Source of the DNA: an uncultured Rhizobium sp.
GTDB taxonomy: Bacteria > Pseudomonadota > Alphaproteobacteria > Rhizobiales > Rhizobiaceae
Reading direction: 5' to 3'
Length of the DNA: 64,000 bases
NCBI GenBank assembly: GCA_945952415.1
Contig: CAMFIF010000008.1
Span: 1-64,000 of the forward strand
The stretch's first letter is position 1. Every line of letters starts with the position of its first letter. The notes below the pieces were generated by a model. That model was not told the origin of the DNA. It made no database searches and saw only the letters and a list, made by a program, of their open reading frames with translations. Made by a program: the position numbers and the translations under genes. Of this stretch, positions 8,998 through 17,984 are shown piece by piece.

Positions 8998-9393
8998 TTA
9001 CCGATCTGCCTGAACCACCGGATTGCCCTGTGCGGCCAGCGCCGCAAGATCGGCCGGCTTCAGCTCGACGGATTCGCCGCAGCCGCAGGCGGAGGTCTGG
9101 TTCGGGTTGTTGAAGGTAAAGCCGGAACGGAGCGTGGTCTGCTCGAATCCCATCTCGGTGCCGAGAAGGTAAAGGGTGGCATGGGGCGCGACCCAGACGC
9201 GGGCGCCGTCACGCTCCACCAGGTCATCCTTGGGGTCGGGCTCGGTCACCAGATCGACCGTGTATTCCATGCCAGCGCAGCCGCCCTTCTTGACGCCTAC
9301 GCGGATGCCTTTGGCGTCCGGCCCCGATTTCGCAACGATGGCCTTTACCCGTTCGGCAGCGGCCTCGTTGATGGTCATGATGGCAAAGCCCAT
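8998..9393 (-). CDS. sufA: SufA/ErpA-type iron-sulfur carrier (HesB family)
   Basis: A-type carrier of 131 residues that receives a new Fe-S cluster and passes it to target enzymes. The three conserved cysteines are present: one in KKGGCAGMEY and two in the C-terminal SACGCGES. The ATG at 9393 has AAGGGAC upstream and is preferred over a start seven codons earlier. It is the last gene of the suf operon, 76 bp after sufT. The name sufA is by position; sequence alone does not separate SufA, ErpA and IscA. Confidence 0.92.
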   Translation of the reverse strand: MGFAIMTINEAAAERVKAIVAKSGPDAKGIRVGVKKGGCAGMEYTVDLVTEPDPKDDLVERDGARVWVAPHATLYLLGTEMGFEQTTLRSGFTFNNPNQTSACGCGESVELKPADLAALAAQGNPVVQADR

Positions 9394-9469
9394 GTCTTCA
9401 GTCCCTTTCCACAACCGGGTTCAAGGCCCGGTGCTTCGAAACATAATGTAAGCACAGCCGGTAAAGGCT

Positions 9470-9844
9470 TCAATACCAGCCAACAGCGACCTGCGCCTCT
9501 TCCGACATGCGGTCGGCCGACCACGGCGGATCGAAAGTCAGCTCCACCTGCACGCCAGAGACGCCTTCCACGGCGCCGACGGCATTTTCCACCCAGCCCG
9601 GCATTTCGCCGGCAACCGGACAACCGGGGGCCGTCAGCGTCATCACGATCTTCACCATCCGGTCGTCCTCGATGTCGATCTTGTAGATCAGGCCGAGTTC
9701 GAAGATATCGGCGGGAATTTCCGGGTCGTAGACGGTCTTCAGCGCCGCGACAATATCGTCCGAAAGCCGTGCCAGCTCCTCCGGCGGAATGGCAGAATTC
9801 ACCAGCCCCTCACGCGGATCGGCTTTTTCCTCGGTCGTGGTCAT
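9470..9844 (-). CDS. SUF-system protein SufT-like (DUF59/MIP18 family)
   Basis: A 124-residue DUF59 protein. The family core DDIVAALKTVYDPEIPADIFELGLIY is followed by the MTLTAPGCPVAGEMPGWVENAV segment with its conserved cysteine. Such proteins help Fe-S cluster maturation and are found in many suf operons. It lies 12 bp downstream of sufS and 76 bp upstream of the A-type carrier. Confidence 0.92.
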   Translation of the reverse strand: MTTTEEKADPREGLVNSAIPPEELARLSDDIVAALKTVYDPEIPADIFELGLIYKIDIEDDRMVKIVMTLTAPGCPVAGEMPGWVENAVGAVEGVSGVQVELTFDPPWSADRMSEEAQVAVGWY

Positions 9845-9856
9845 GGTCTATTCTCC

Positions 9857-11107
9857 TTACGCAAAGAAGGTGCGGGCGTAGTCCAGCGCTTCCACCAGCG
9901 CATCCACTTCGGCGCGCGTATTGTAGAGGCCGAAGGATGCCCGGCATGTGGAGGTCACGCCGAAGCGTTTCAAGAGCGGCTGGGCGCAATGGGTCCCGGC
10001 TCGCACGGCGACCCCGCGGCGGTCGATCACCATCGAGACGTCATGTGCATGAATGCCTTGCAGCTCGAAGGAGAAGATACTGCCCTTCTGCGGTGCATTG
10101 CCGATGATCCGCAGCGAGTTGACCGAACGCAGCTGATCGGCGGCATAGGCTGCCAGATCCGCCTCGTGGGCAGCAATCGCAGCGCGCCCGATCTTTTCCA
10201 TGTAGTCGAGCGCATAGCCAAGACCGATTGCCTGCACGATCGGCGGCGTGCCCGCTTCGAACCGGTGCGGGGGATCGTTGTAGGAGACAGCCTCCTCGGA
10301 TACGTCGACGATCATCTCGCCGCCGCCCATGAAGGGCCGCATCTCCTTCAGCCGGTCCATCTTGCCGTAGAGCACGCCGATGCCCGACGGACCGTAGAGC
10401 TTGTGGCCGGTCATCACATACCAGTCGCAATCGATGTCACGGACATCGACAGGCATATGGACCGCGCCCTGGCTGCCATCGATCAGCACGGGAATGCCGC
10501 GCTCGCGCGCGATGCGGCACACTTCCTTAACAGGTACGATGGTGCCCAGCGCATTCGACATGTGGGTGATGGCAATGAGCTTCGTCTTCTCCGTCAGGCT
10601 CTTCTCGAAGGCCTCGATGTGGAACGCGCCTTCGTCATCAACCGGCACCCAGACCAGCTTCGCGCCCTGGCGTTCGCGGATGAAATGCCAGGGGACGATG
10701 TTGGAGTGGTGCTCCATGATCGTCAGGACGATCTCGTCGCCCTCCCCGATTCTCGGCATGCCGTAGCCATAGGCGACCGTGTTGATCGCCTCGGTGGAGG
10801 ACTTGGTGAAGATTATCTCGTCCACCGAACCGGCATTCAGGAAGCGGCGCACCTTTTCGCGCGCCCCTTCATAGGCATCGGTCGCGGCATTGGAGAGGAA
10901 ATGCAGGCCGCGATGCACATTCGCATATTCCTGCGAATAGGCATGCGCGACCGCATCGATCACGACCTGCGGCTTCTGGGCCGACGCGCCATTGTCGAGA
11001 TAGACGAGCGGCTTGCCGTAAACCTCTCGCGAAAGGATCGGGAAATCCTTGCGGATGGCTTCGACATCATAGGGGGTCGCGGGCGTGATCCTGTCCATCT
11101 CAGCCAT
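9857..11107 (-). CDS. sufS: Cysteine desulfurase SufS (group II)
   Basis: PLP enzyme of 416 residues that strips sulfur from cysteine for cluster building on SufBCD. The PLP lysine is Lys236 in the MTGHKLYGPSG motif; the persulfide cysteine is Cys374 in RAGTHCAQPLLKRFG. Both sit ten residues later than in the E. coli enzyme, which fits an N-terminal extension. The ATG at 11107 has TGGAGAAGC before it and overlaps sufD by 8 bp; an ATG at 11098 is the alternative. No separate sufE is visible nearby, so the persulfide acceptor is unknown. Confidence 0.96.
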   Translation of the reverse strand: MAEMDRITPATPYDVEAIRKDFPILSREVYGKPLVYLDNGASAQKPQVVIDAVAHAYSQEYANVHRGLHFLSNAATDAYEGAREKVRRFLNAGSVDEIIFTKSSTEAINTVAYGYGMPRIGEGDEIVLTIMEHHSNIVPWHFIRERQGAKLVWVPVDDEGAFHIEAFEKSLTEKTKLIAITHMSNALGTIVPVKEVCRIARERGIPVLIDGSQGAVHMPVDVRDIDCDWYVMTGHKLYGPSGIGVLYGKMDRLKEMRPFMGGGEMIVDVSEEAVSYNDPPHRFEAGTPPIVQAIGLGYALDYMEKIGRAAIAAHEADLAAYAADQLRSVNSLRIIGNAPQKGSIFSFELQGIHAHDVSMVIDRRGVAVRAGTHCAQPLLKRFGVTSTCRASFGLYNTRAEVDALVEALDYARTFFA

Positions 11108-12371
11108 GCTTCTCCAGCCAGCCGGCGATGACGCCTTCCAGCGCCTCGACCAGGGCTTCCTCTTCCAGTTCCTCGACGATCTCGGCAACGAAGGCATTGA
11201 CGAGGAGCGCGCGCGCCTCCTTCTTCGGAATGCCGCGGGCCATCAGATAGTAGAGATGCACCTTGTCGATGTCGGCAACGGTCGCGCCATGGGCGCACTG
11301 CACGTCGTCGGCAAAGATCTCGAGCTCCGGCTTCACCGAGAATTCGGCCTCGTCGGAGAGCAGCAGCGTGTTGCAGGCCATGCGCGCATCGGTCTTCTGC
11401 GCGTCCTGCGCCACCCGGATCTGCCCCTGGAACACACCCCTGGCGCGGTCGAAGACCACGTTGCGGATGATTTCCGTAGACGTCGTATCCGGCACGTCAT
11501 GGCCGAGCGTCAGGGTCACGTCGGTATGGCTGTCGCCGCCGAGCAGGTTCACGCCACGCAGCGTCAGGTCGGCGCCGCCGCCTGCGGTCACCACATGGAT
11601 TTCCTGCCGTACCAGCTTGCCACCGGCATTGATGACATAGAGCTTCAGCTTCGCGTCCGCATTCAGCACCACCTTGATCTGGCCGAGGTGCGTATCGCCG
11701 GCGCCCTGCTGCTGCAGGATGATCCAGGTGATTTCGGCACCATCTTCCAGAACCAGATCGGACACGGAGGAAACAAAGGCGGCCTTCTCGGTCACCGCGC
11801 GGTGACGCTCGATGATCACGGCCTTCGAACCCGCGCCGAACCGAACCGGAAAGCGGCTATGCGACTGGCCGCCGGCCTGGTTGGCCTGCAGCTCGATGAC
11901 ATCGGCGAGCTCGGCACCCGCCGGCACATCAAGCACATAGCCGTCCCGCACGAAGGCACCGTTGATCCGGCCGATGGCATCGTCCGCACCGCGCTCGGCA
12001 AGACCGGACGCCGCCTCGCCGCTGAGCAGCTGGCCCGCAAAACCGCTGACGGCAACGCCTTCAACATCCGCGGAGCCGGTGGGTTTGCCGCCGGAAAGGG
12101 CGAGTACGGTCGAGCCGGCGACGACAGGATCAACTGCCGGGGCGATTTCGGTGGCGGCCGTCGGAACGGCCTTCAGCAGGGTGCGCAGGTCCGTGTAGTG
12201 CCAGCTTTCGATGCGCCGGGTCGGAAGACCCTGCGTCTTCAGCGCGTGCAGCAGCCGGTCGCGTGCGACCATGACCGCACCATCGCCCGGAAGCTCGGAA
12301 AGAGCCGCCTGATAGGCTTCGAGGATTTGGGCCTCGGCAGCGGTCTGGCGGTTGAGTTGCGTTACATTCAT
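11100..12371 (-). CDS. sufD: Fe-S cluster assembly protein SufD
   Basis: Scaffold subunit of 423 residues, paralogue of SufB, forming the SufBC2D complex. The second half has the right-handed beta-helix typical of the family; recognisable parts are the VVFDRARGVFQGQIRV segment and CNTLLLSDEAEF, then CAHGATVADIDKVHLYYLMARGI with its conserved His. The C-terminus is the usual helical bundle. It sits 43 bp after sufC and overlaps the start of sufS by 8 bp, so all three are likely translated from one message. Confidence 0.96.
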   Translation of the reverse strand: MNVTQLNRQTAAEAQILEAYQAALSELPGDGAVMVARDRLLHALKTQGLPTRRIESWHYTDLRTLLKAVPTAATEIAPAVDPVVAGSTVLALSGGKPTGSADVEGVAVSGFAGQLLSGEAASGLAERGADDAIGRINGAFVRDGYVLDVPAGAELADVIELQANQAGGQSHSRFPVRFGAGSKAVIIERHRAVTEKAAFVSSVSDLVLEDGAEITWIILQQQGAGDTHLGQIKVVLNADAKLKLYVINAGGKLVRQEIHVVTAGGGADLTLRGVNLLGGDSHTDVTLTLGHDVPDTTSTEIIRNVVFDRARGVFQGQIRVAQDAQKTDARMACNTLLLSDEAEFSVKPELEIFADDVQCAHGATVADIDKVHLYYLMARGIPKKEARALLVNAFVAEIVEELEEEALVEALEGVIAGWLEKHG

Positions 12372-12414
12372 GAACGTCGTCCTTTTTTCTCAAGCGTTTC
12401 CTGACGGAAGCGCC

Positions 12415-13170
12415 TCAGGCCGCTGCGCCGATGATGTCGGCATAGCCATTGGCTTCGAGTTCATGGGCAAGCGTCTTGTCGCCGGTCTTGATTACCTGGC
12501 CCTTGTAGAGCACGTGCACCGTGTCCGGCACGATGTAATCCAGCAGGCGCTGGTAATGGGTGATGACCACGACGGCGCGATCGGGCGAGCGAAGGGCATT
12601 CACGCCATCGGCCACGATCTTCAGCGCGTCGATATCGAGGCCCGAGTCGGTTTCGTCGAGAATGCAGAGCTTCGGCTCAAGCAGCGCCATCTGGAGAATC
12701 TCGGCGCGCTTCTTCTCGCCGCCGGAGAAGCCGACGTTCAGCGGACGCTTCAGCATGTCGGGATCGATCTTCAGATGGCTGGCGGCTTCCTTCACACGGC
12801 GCATGAAGTCCGGCGTGGTGAGTTCGGCTTCGCCGCGCGCCTTGCGCTGCGAGTTCATCGCCACCTTCAGGAACTGCATGGTGGCAACGCCGGGGATTTC
12901 GACCGGATACTGGAAGGCCAGGAAGATGCCCTTCGCTGCGCGCTCAGCCGGATCGAGCTCCAGGATGCTCTCGCCATTGTAGAGAATGTCGCCGGAGGTG
13001 ACTTCGTAATCGTCACGGCCGGACAGGATGTAGGAAAGCGTGGACTTGCCGGAACCGTTCGGCCCCATGATGGCAGCCACTTCGCCCGCCTTCACGGTGA
13101 GGTTCAGACCACGGATGATCTCGGTGTCCGTATCGGCGATCTTGGCGTGCAGGTCTCTGATTTCAAGCAT
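12415..13170 (-). CDS. sufC: Fe-S cluster assembly ATPase SufC
   Basis: ABC-type ATPase of 251 residues that powers SufBCD. Walker A is GPNGSGKST (about residue 36), the ABC signature is FSGGEKKR, Walker B is LCILDETDSGLD with the SufC-specific DSGLD ending, and the switch histidine is in VVITHYQRLL. It normally sits directly behind sufB; here an MNT-HEPN pair separates them, with a 50-bp gap from the HEPN gene. Confidence 0.97.
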   Translation of the reverse strand: MLEIRDLHAKIADTDTEIIRGLNLTVKAGEVAAIMGPNGSGKSTLSYILSGRDDYEVTSGDILYNGESILELDPAERAAKGIFLAFQYPVEIPGVATMQFLKVAMNSQRKARGEAELTTPDFMRRVKEAASHLKIDPDMLKRPLNVGFSGGEKKRAEILQMALLEPKLCILDETDSGLDIDALKIVADGVNALRSPDRAVVVITHYQRLLDYIVPDTVHVLYKGQVIKTGDKTLAHELEANGYADIIGAAA

Positions 13171-13220
13171 GTTTCCGTCCTTCCATAAGCGGGGTCAAGG
13201 CCCGCCGAATTCTTCTTTCC

Positions 13221-13652
13221 TCAAAGGCCGCCCTTGGCCGGACCCTTGAGATAGGTTTCCATAATCACGATTGCTTCCGCGATGACCGCATCGGCCAGAA
13301 GCTTGAGTTCCCTCAGATGGTTCTCTCCAATATCCATCAACGTTCCATTCGCTGTAGGATAACGGTAACGGGTGGACGCAGAGGAGAGCGGCTCCAGCTC
13401 GATGAAGCGCTCCCGCATCGGATGATCCTTCGGCAGAAGATCCGATAGTCCACGAATGCTGTGCATCGGTCCCGCTGCGATACCTTCTACCTCCAGAATG
13501 CCGCGAAGTGCCTTCTCCACGGCCTGCTGCAGGAAATAGGCTGATTGCCGCCTGTGTGCCTGCATCAGGTCCGCCGATACTGCGAGCTCCTCGCGCGCAA
13601 GCTGAATGAACGACCTGACACGCGCCGCCCTGATCGTCTCCGCGCTGCTCAC
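13221..13652 (-). CDS. HEPN-domain protein, partner of an MNT nucleotidyltransferase
   Basis: A 143-residue all-helical HEPN protein of the type paired with MNT enzymes. The family helix QSAYFLQQAVEKALRGIL is clear, followed by the HSIRGLSDLLP region. HEPN proteins of such pairs are often RNase toxins, but I do not see the classic RxxxxHxY tail of HepT, so toxicity is uncertain. It starts with a GTG at 13652, overlapping the MNT stop by two bases (GTGA), so it is translated by coupling. It lies between sufB and sufC inside the SUF operon. Confidence 0.85.
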   Translation of the reverse strand: MSSAETIRAARVRSFIQLAREELAVSADLMQAHRRQSAYFLQQAVEKALRGILEVEGIAAGPMHSIRGLSDLLPKDHPMRERFIELEPLSSASTRYRYPTANGTLMDIGENHLRELKLLADAVIAEAIVIMETYLKGPAKGGL

Positions 13653-14026
13653 GGCATCTCCCCGTAAAGAAGCCTGCCATGATCGACAATCTGACGTACG
13701 ATCGACGTGTTGAGCTCAAGGCTGGCGCGAAAAGTCTCCAGATCGCAGGGAATGACATCCGTTCCGATCCAGCATCCTTTCAGCGGCGCATCGACGCGCT
13801 CGTAATCATCGCAGCCAAAACCACCATCTTCCTTCGCCACCACCAGCAGGTCGAAATCGCTATCGGGACGCGCCGTGCCACGGGCGCGGCTGCCGAAAAG
13901 CCAGATCATCTGCGGGTCGAGAGCGTCCCTTAGCCGGCACACCAGCTCCCCGAGCGCTTCCGCTTCCGAGCCGTGAGGCCCGAAATTCGGTGCAACCGCC
14001 AGGGAAGTCGAGTGCGACCCCATCAT
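13649..14026 (-). CDS. MNT-type minimal nucleotidyltransferase
   Basis: A 125-residue nucleotidyltransferase. The active-site pattern GS-x10-DxD is present in GSRARGTARPDSDFDLLV, and a third acidic residue is available in the strand around VIPCD. In HepT-MntA pairs the MNT protein neutralises the HEPN RNase by adding AMP to it; whether this one does so is inference. Its ATG at 14026 overlaps the sufB stop (TGATGATG; a second ATG at 14023), so ribosomes finishing sufB can start it at once. The HEPN gene follows with a two-base overlap. Confidence 0.86.
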   Translation of the reverse strand: MMGSHSTSLAVAPNFGPHGSEAEALGELVCRLRDALDPQMIWLFGSRARGTARPDSDFDLLVVAKEDGGFGCDDYERVDAPLKGCWIGTDVIPCDLETFRASLELNTSIVRQIVDHGRLLYGEMP

Positions 14027-15495
14027 CAGCCCACGCTGCCTTCCAGCGAAATATTGATGAGCTTCTGGGCCTCGACGGCGAATTCCATCGGCAGTTCCTG
14101 AATGACTTCGCGGACGAAGCCATTCACGATCAGCGCGATGGCCTCCTCTTCCGGGATGCCGCGCTGCATGACGTAGAACTTCTGGTCTTCGGAGATCTTC
14201 GAGGTGGTGGCCTCGTGCTCTACCTTGGCCCGCGGGTTCTTCACCTCGATGTAGGGCACGGTATGGGCACCGCAGCGGTCGCCGATCAGGAGCGAGTCGC
14301 AATTGGTGAAGTTGCGCGCACCTTCCGCCTTGCGGTGGATCGAGACCTGACCGCGATAGGTGTTGTTGGAGTGGCCGGCCGAAATGCCCTTGGAGATGAT
14401 GCGGCTCGACGTGTTCTTGCCGAGGTGGATCATCTTGGTGCCGCTGTCGACCTGCTGGTAACCGTTGGAGACGGCAATCGAGTAGAACTCGCCACGGGAG
14501 TTGTCGCCACGCAGGATGCAGGACGGATATTTCCAGGTGATGGCCGAGCCGGTTTCCACCTGCGTCCACGAGATCTTGGAATTGTGGCCGCGGCAATCGC
14601 CACGCTTGGTGACGAAGTTGTAGATGCCACCCTTGCCTTCCTTGTCGCCCGGATACCAGTTCTGGACGGTGGAATACTTGATTTCGGCGTCATCAAGCGC
14701 CACCAGCTCGACCACGGCAGCATGAAGCTGGTTTTCGTCGCGCTGGGGTGCCGTGCAGCCTTCCAGATAGGAGACGTAGGCGCCTTCTTCGGCAATAATC
14801 AGGGTCCGCTCGAACTGGCCGGTGTTCTTCTCATTGATGCGGAAATAGGTCGAAAGCTCCATCGGGCAGCGTACGCCCTTGGGAACGAAGACGAAGGAAC
14901 CGTCGGTGAAGACAGCCGAGTTCAGCGTCGCATAATAATTGTCTGTCGTCGGCACGACCGAACCGAGATACTTCTGCACCAGTTCCGGATGTTCGCGGAT
15001 GGCCTCGGAAATAGACATGAAGATCACGCCGGCTTTCTTCAGTTCATCCTTGAAGGTGGTGACGACCGACACGGAATCGAAAACCGCATCGACGGCGATC
15101 TTCGAGGTCTGCACGCCGGCCAGCACTTCCTGCTCGCGCAGAGGGATGCCGAGCTTCTCGTAAACCTTCAGGAGCTCCGGATCGACCTCGTCCAGCGACT
15201 TCGGGCCAGCCGTGCTTTTCGGCGCCGCGTAGTAATGGATGTCGTTGAAGTCGATCTTCGGATAGTCGACGCGGGCCCAGGTGGGCTCTTCCATGGTCAG
15301 CCACCGGCGATAGGCGTCAAGGCGCCATTCCAGCATCCATTCCGGTTCCTGCTTCTTCGACGAAATCAGGCGGATGATATCTTCGTTCAGGCCTTTCGGG
15401 GCCTTGTCCACTTCGATTTCCGTCTCGAAACCGTATTTGTACTGGTCGACATCGATCTGGCGGACCTGATCGATCGTTTCCTGCACAGCAGCCAT
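14026..15495 (-). CDS. sufB: Fe-S cluster assembly scaffold SufB
   Basis: Core scaffold of the SufBC2D complex, 489 residues, normal length for the rhizobial form. Recognisable parts are the N-terminal [20 protein letters not shown], the central [20 protein letters not shown], the SVGNG-type region around [18 protein letters not shown] and the C-terminal [24 protein letters not shown] at 15495 with TTGGAGAACGAGA before it. A 144-bp gap separates it from the upstream desulfurase gene; this contains a short hairpin (GGGTG-AAAA-CACCC then TTTT on the minus strand) that might tune read-through. Confidence 0.97.
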   Translation of the reverse strand: MAAVQETIDQVRQIDVDQYKYGFETEIEVDKAPKGLNEDIIRLISSKKQEPEWMLEWRLDAYRRWLTMEEPTWARVDYPKIDFNDIHYYAAPKSTAGPKSLDEVDPELLKVYEKLGIPLREQEVLAGVQTSKIAVDAVFDSVSVVTTFKDELKKAGVIFMSISEAIREHPELVQKYLGSVVPTTDNYYATLNSAVFTDGSFVFVPKGVRCPMELSTYFRINEKNTGQFERTLIIAEEGAYVSYLEGCTAPQRDENQLHAAVVELVALDDAEIKYSTVQNWYPGDKEGKGGIYNFVTKRGDCRGHNSKISWTQVETGSAITWKYPSCILRGDNSRGEFYSIAVSNGYQQVDSGTKMIHLGKNTSSRIISKGISAGHSNNTYRGQVSIHRKAEGARNFTNCDSLLIGDRCGAHTVPYIEVKNPRAKVEHEATTSKISEDQKFYVMQRGIPEEEAIALIVNGFVREVIQELPMEFAVEAQKLINISLEGSVG

Positions 15496-15639
15496 TCTCG
15501 TTCTCCAATCTCGCCGGGGCCAAGGCCCGGCAGCTTGTCAACGTGACGGTTCATCACCGCCCTCATGTAGTTCTGCAAAAGGGTGTTTTCACCCCCTCTT
15601 GTCCAGAGGAAAATTGCATTTCCTCAAATTTATCGGTGC

Positions 15640-16800
15640 TTATGCAGCACCACTCATCCGCCGCCGTCCGGCGATCCGGCCGAAGGCCGAAATCGCCCGC
15701 TCCACATCCTCCGGCGAGGTGGTGGGACCGATAGACAGGCGGATCGCACCAAGCTTCGGATCGAAGCCCATGGCCGAAAGCACATGGCTTTCGCCCACGC
15801 GGCCGGAAGAGCAGGCCGAGCCGGCAGAAACCGCGATACCCTCGAGATCGAAGGCAATCTGCCCCGTTTCCGATTTCAGGCCGGGCAGCGAAAAGAAACT
15901 CGTATTGGCGAGCCGGGACTGGTCGGCTCCATGGATGATCACATCCGGTGCCGCCTGCCGTAGCCCTTCCTCCAGCCGGTCGCGCAGATGGGCAAGCTGC
16001 GCTGCCCGACTGTCAATTTCTCCTGCGGCCTCCTCGGCCGCGGCTCCAAAGCCGACAATGGCGGGAAAATTCTCTGTCCCCGACCGGTGACCCTTCTCCT
16101 GCCCACCACCCCGAACCAGGGGTGCCGGCATGAGGGTTTCCCCTTTCACGATCAGCGCCCCAATGCCCTTGGGACCACCGATCTTGTGGGAGGACAGGAT
16201 GAGAAAATCCGCATCCTTAGCAATGGCAAGATCAAGACGGCCCGCACCCTGAACGGCATCCACGACCGTGAGACCGCCGGCGGCCCCGACGAGAGCCGCA
16301 ACTTCCGCCACCGGCTGAATGATGCCGGTTTCGTTATTCGCCAGCATCACGGCCACCATGGGAACGCCGCTTGCCGCATCATGGCTCCGTAAAAGATCTG
16401 AAAGCGCGTCGAGATCGATGATCCCGGCGGCGCTGACGGGAATCTCGCTCACCTGCGAAGCCGGAAAGCGTCCGCCTTCGCGAATGGCCGGGTGCTCGAT
16501 GGCCGAGACGTAGAGATGCCCGACCTTCAGGGGCGAGCGACCCATGCGAAAATCCGGCGTCAGAACCAGATTGGCAGCCTCGGTCGCACCACTCGTGAAG
16601 ATGACATGGGCCTGGTCTCGCCCCGCAAGCGCCGCGACCTGCCGTCGAGCCTTTTCCAGTGCCGCCCGCGCCACCCGGCCTTCCGCATGGACCGAAGACG
16701 GATTACCGGAAAAATCGAGCGCCGCGACGAATGCCGCCCGCGCCGCTTGCGAAAGCGGTGCCGTGGCATTCCAATCGAGATATAGGCGTGATGCGCTCAT
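15640..16800 (-). CDS. NifS/IscS-like cysteine desulfurase (SufS2)
   Basis: Second cysteine desulfurase, 386 residues, group I type. The N-terminus YLDWNATAPLS matches the YLDhaATtp family start. The PLP lysine is in ILSSHKIGGPKGIGAL. The mobile-loop cysteine is in VSAGSACSSGRVGESHVLSAMG. It differs clearly from the group II SufS at the other end of the operon, so two desulfurases of different type share one unit. It is the first gene of the suf cluster, and an Irr-like box lies about 105-120 bp upstream of its ATG. Confidence 0.94.
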   Translation of the reverse strand: MSASRLYLDWNATAPLSQAARAAFVAALDFSGNPSSVHAEGRVARAALEKARRQVAALAGRDQAHVIFTSGATEAANLVLTPDFRMGRSPLKVGHLYVSAIEHPAIREGGRFPASQVSEIPVSAAGIIDLDALSDLLRSHDAASGVPMVAVMLANNETGIIQPVAEVAALVGAAGGLTVVDAVQGAGRLDLAIAKDADFLILSSHKIGGPKGIGALIVKGETLMPAPLVRGGGQEKGHRSGTENFPAIVGFGAAAEEAAGEIDSRAAQLAHLRDRLEEGLRQAAPDVIIHGADQSRLANTSFFSLPGLKSETGQIAFDLEGIAVSAGSACSSGRVGESHVLSAMGFDPKLGAIRLSIGPTTSPEDVERAISAFGRIAGRRRMSGAA

Positions 16801-16904
16801 GGGCCCGATTTCTCACCGGCGGCAGCCAGTGGTTCATTTTTCTTGAATTTCCTGTCCTGCTTGCCTTAAGACACGAAAGCACCCAAGTGCAGCCGCACAG
16901 ACAG

Positions 16905-16921
16905 TTTTTAATGGTTCTAAA
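16905..16921 (-). promoter_or_regulatory. Candidate Irr box (iron control element) ahead of the suf operon
   Basis: On the minus strand this reads TTTAGAACCATTAAAAA. The first half matches the rhizobial Irr/ICE element TTTAGAA-N2-ATTCTAAA exactly and the second half in part. It lies about 105 bp upstream of the first suf gene, in the space shared with a divergent hydrolase gene. Iron control of suf by Irr is known in Agrobacterium; here it is inference from one degraded box. Confidence 0.45.
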
Positions 16922-17013
16922 CTGGGTTTTAAAAAACATGACATCTGGAGTCAAGTCAGCTCCGGGGTCATGCACGCGGTTTGGACACCGAAAAACGCGA
17001 CACCGGAGTACCG

Positions 17014-17691
17014 ATGCCTGAAGTCATTTTCAACGGCCCCGCCGGCCGCCTCGAAGGCCGTTACCAGCCTTCGAAGGAAAAGAGCGCCCCGATTGCCATC
17101 ATCCTGCATCCGCACCCCCAATTTGGCGGGACGATGAACAATCAGATCGTCTATCAGCTCTTCTACCTCTTCCAGAAGCGCGGCTTCACCACACTCCGGT
17201 TCAACTTCCGTTCGATCGGCCGCAGCCAGGGCGAATTCGATCATGGTGCCGGCGAGCTTTCCGATGCGGCTTCGGCACTCGACTGGGTGCAGAGCCTGCA
17301 TCCGGACAGCAAGAGCTGCTGGGTGGCCGGCTATTCCTTCGGCGCCTGGATCGGGATGCAGCTCCTGATGCGCCGTCCGGAAATCGAGGGCTTCATTTCG
17401 GTCGCGCCGCAGCCGAACACCTATGATTTCTCCTTCCTCGCTCCCTGCCCGTCCTCCGGTCTCATCATCCATGGCGACCAGGACAAGGTGGCACCGGAAA
17501 AAGATGTCAACGGTCTCGTGGAAAAGCTGAAGACCCAAAAGGGCATCCTGATCACGCACAAGACGATCCCGGGTGCAAACCACTTCTTCAGCGGCCAGAT
17601 CGATGCGCTCACCAATGCCTGCGAAGACTATGTCGACCGCCGTCTCGCCGGCGAGCTGGTGCCTGAACCGGCTGCCAAGCGCATTCGATAA
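17014..17691 (+). CDS. Alpha/beta hydrolase (COG2945 type)
   Basis: A 225-residue single-domain alpha/beta hydrolase. The oxyanion region is HPHPQFGGTMNN, the nucleophile elbow is GYSFGAW (serine nucleophile), the acid lies in HGDQDKVAP and the catalytic His in GANHFF. These match the COG2945 group of small cytosolic hydrolases with unknown substrate. The ATG at 17014 has CCGGAGTACC upstream; the frame itself is open further back. It is divergent from the suf operon and ends at a strong terminator. Confidence 0.9.
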   Translation: MPEVIFNGPAGRLEGRYQPSKEKSAPIAIILHPHPQFGGTMNNQIVYQLFYLFQKRGFTTLRFNFRSIGRSQGEFDHGAGELSDAASALDWVQSLHPDSKSCWVAGYSFGAWIGMQLLMRRPEIEGFISVAPQPNTYDFSFLAPCPSSGLIIHGDQDKVAPEKDVNGLVEKLKTQKGILITHKTIPGANHFFSGQIDALTNACEDYVDRRLAGELVPEPAAKRIR

Positions 17692-17720
17692 TTCAGCCAT
17701 CACTGATGAAAAACATTGAG

Positions 17721-17752
17721 ACGGGTCCTGTCTTCGGATAGGATCCGTTTTG
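17721..17752 (+). terminator. Intrinsic terminator after the alpha/beta hydrolase gene
   Basis: A 12-bp stem (ACGGGTCCTGTC / GATAGGATCCGT, two G-T pairs) with a TTCG loop followed by TTTTGTTGTTT. It separates the hydrolase gene from the toxin-antitoxin pair. Confidence 0.85.
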
Positions 17753-17771
17753 TTGTTTGTGGGAGCATGCC

Positions 17772-17984
17772 ATGGATCCGCTGATCAAGTCACTCGATGT
17801 AGAGCTTCCGCTTGATGATGATGATGTTCTGAACGGCTACACGCCTGCCGAATTGACGGAACTCCTTCGCGAAGGCGAGGAATCGGGCATTTGCGAAAAG
17901 TCGTTCGAAGAAATTTTTGATGAGTTGTTTGAGAAGCATTTTGGGAAAGAGGCTTTGATTGAAGCGCGTAAGGCTCGCCGATAG
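17772..17984 (+). CDS. Acidic antitoxin paired with a ParE-like toxin
   Basis: A 70-residue acidic protein (VELPLDDDDVLNG, then TPAELTELLREGEESG). The segment LTELLREGEESG resembles the C-terminal toxin-binding helix of ParD-like antitoxins, but a ribbon-helix-helix DNA-binding part is not obvious. The ATG at 17772 has GGGAGCATG upstream. The toxin gene starts inside its 3' end (26-bp overlap). The antitoxin role is inferred from position and charge. Confidence 0.7.
   Translation: MDPLIKSLDVELPLDDDDVLNGYTPAELTELLREGEESGICEKSFEEIFDELFEKHFGKEALIEARKARR

Noticed and set aside
13990-15546. 518-codon plus-strand frame opposite sufB
   Set aside because: Shadow of sufB, which has all family motifs.
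15541-15600. Hairpin GGGTG-AAAA-CACCC with TTTT between the two first suf genes
   Set aside because: Only five base pairs; too weak to call a terminator, noted only with sufB.
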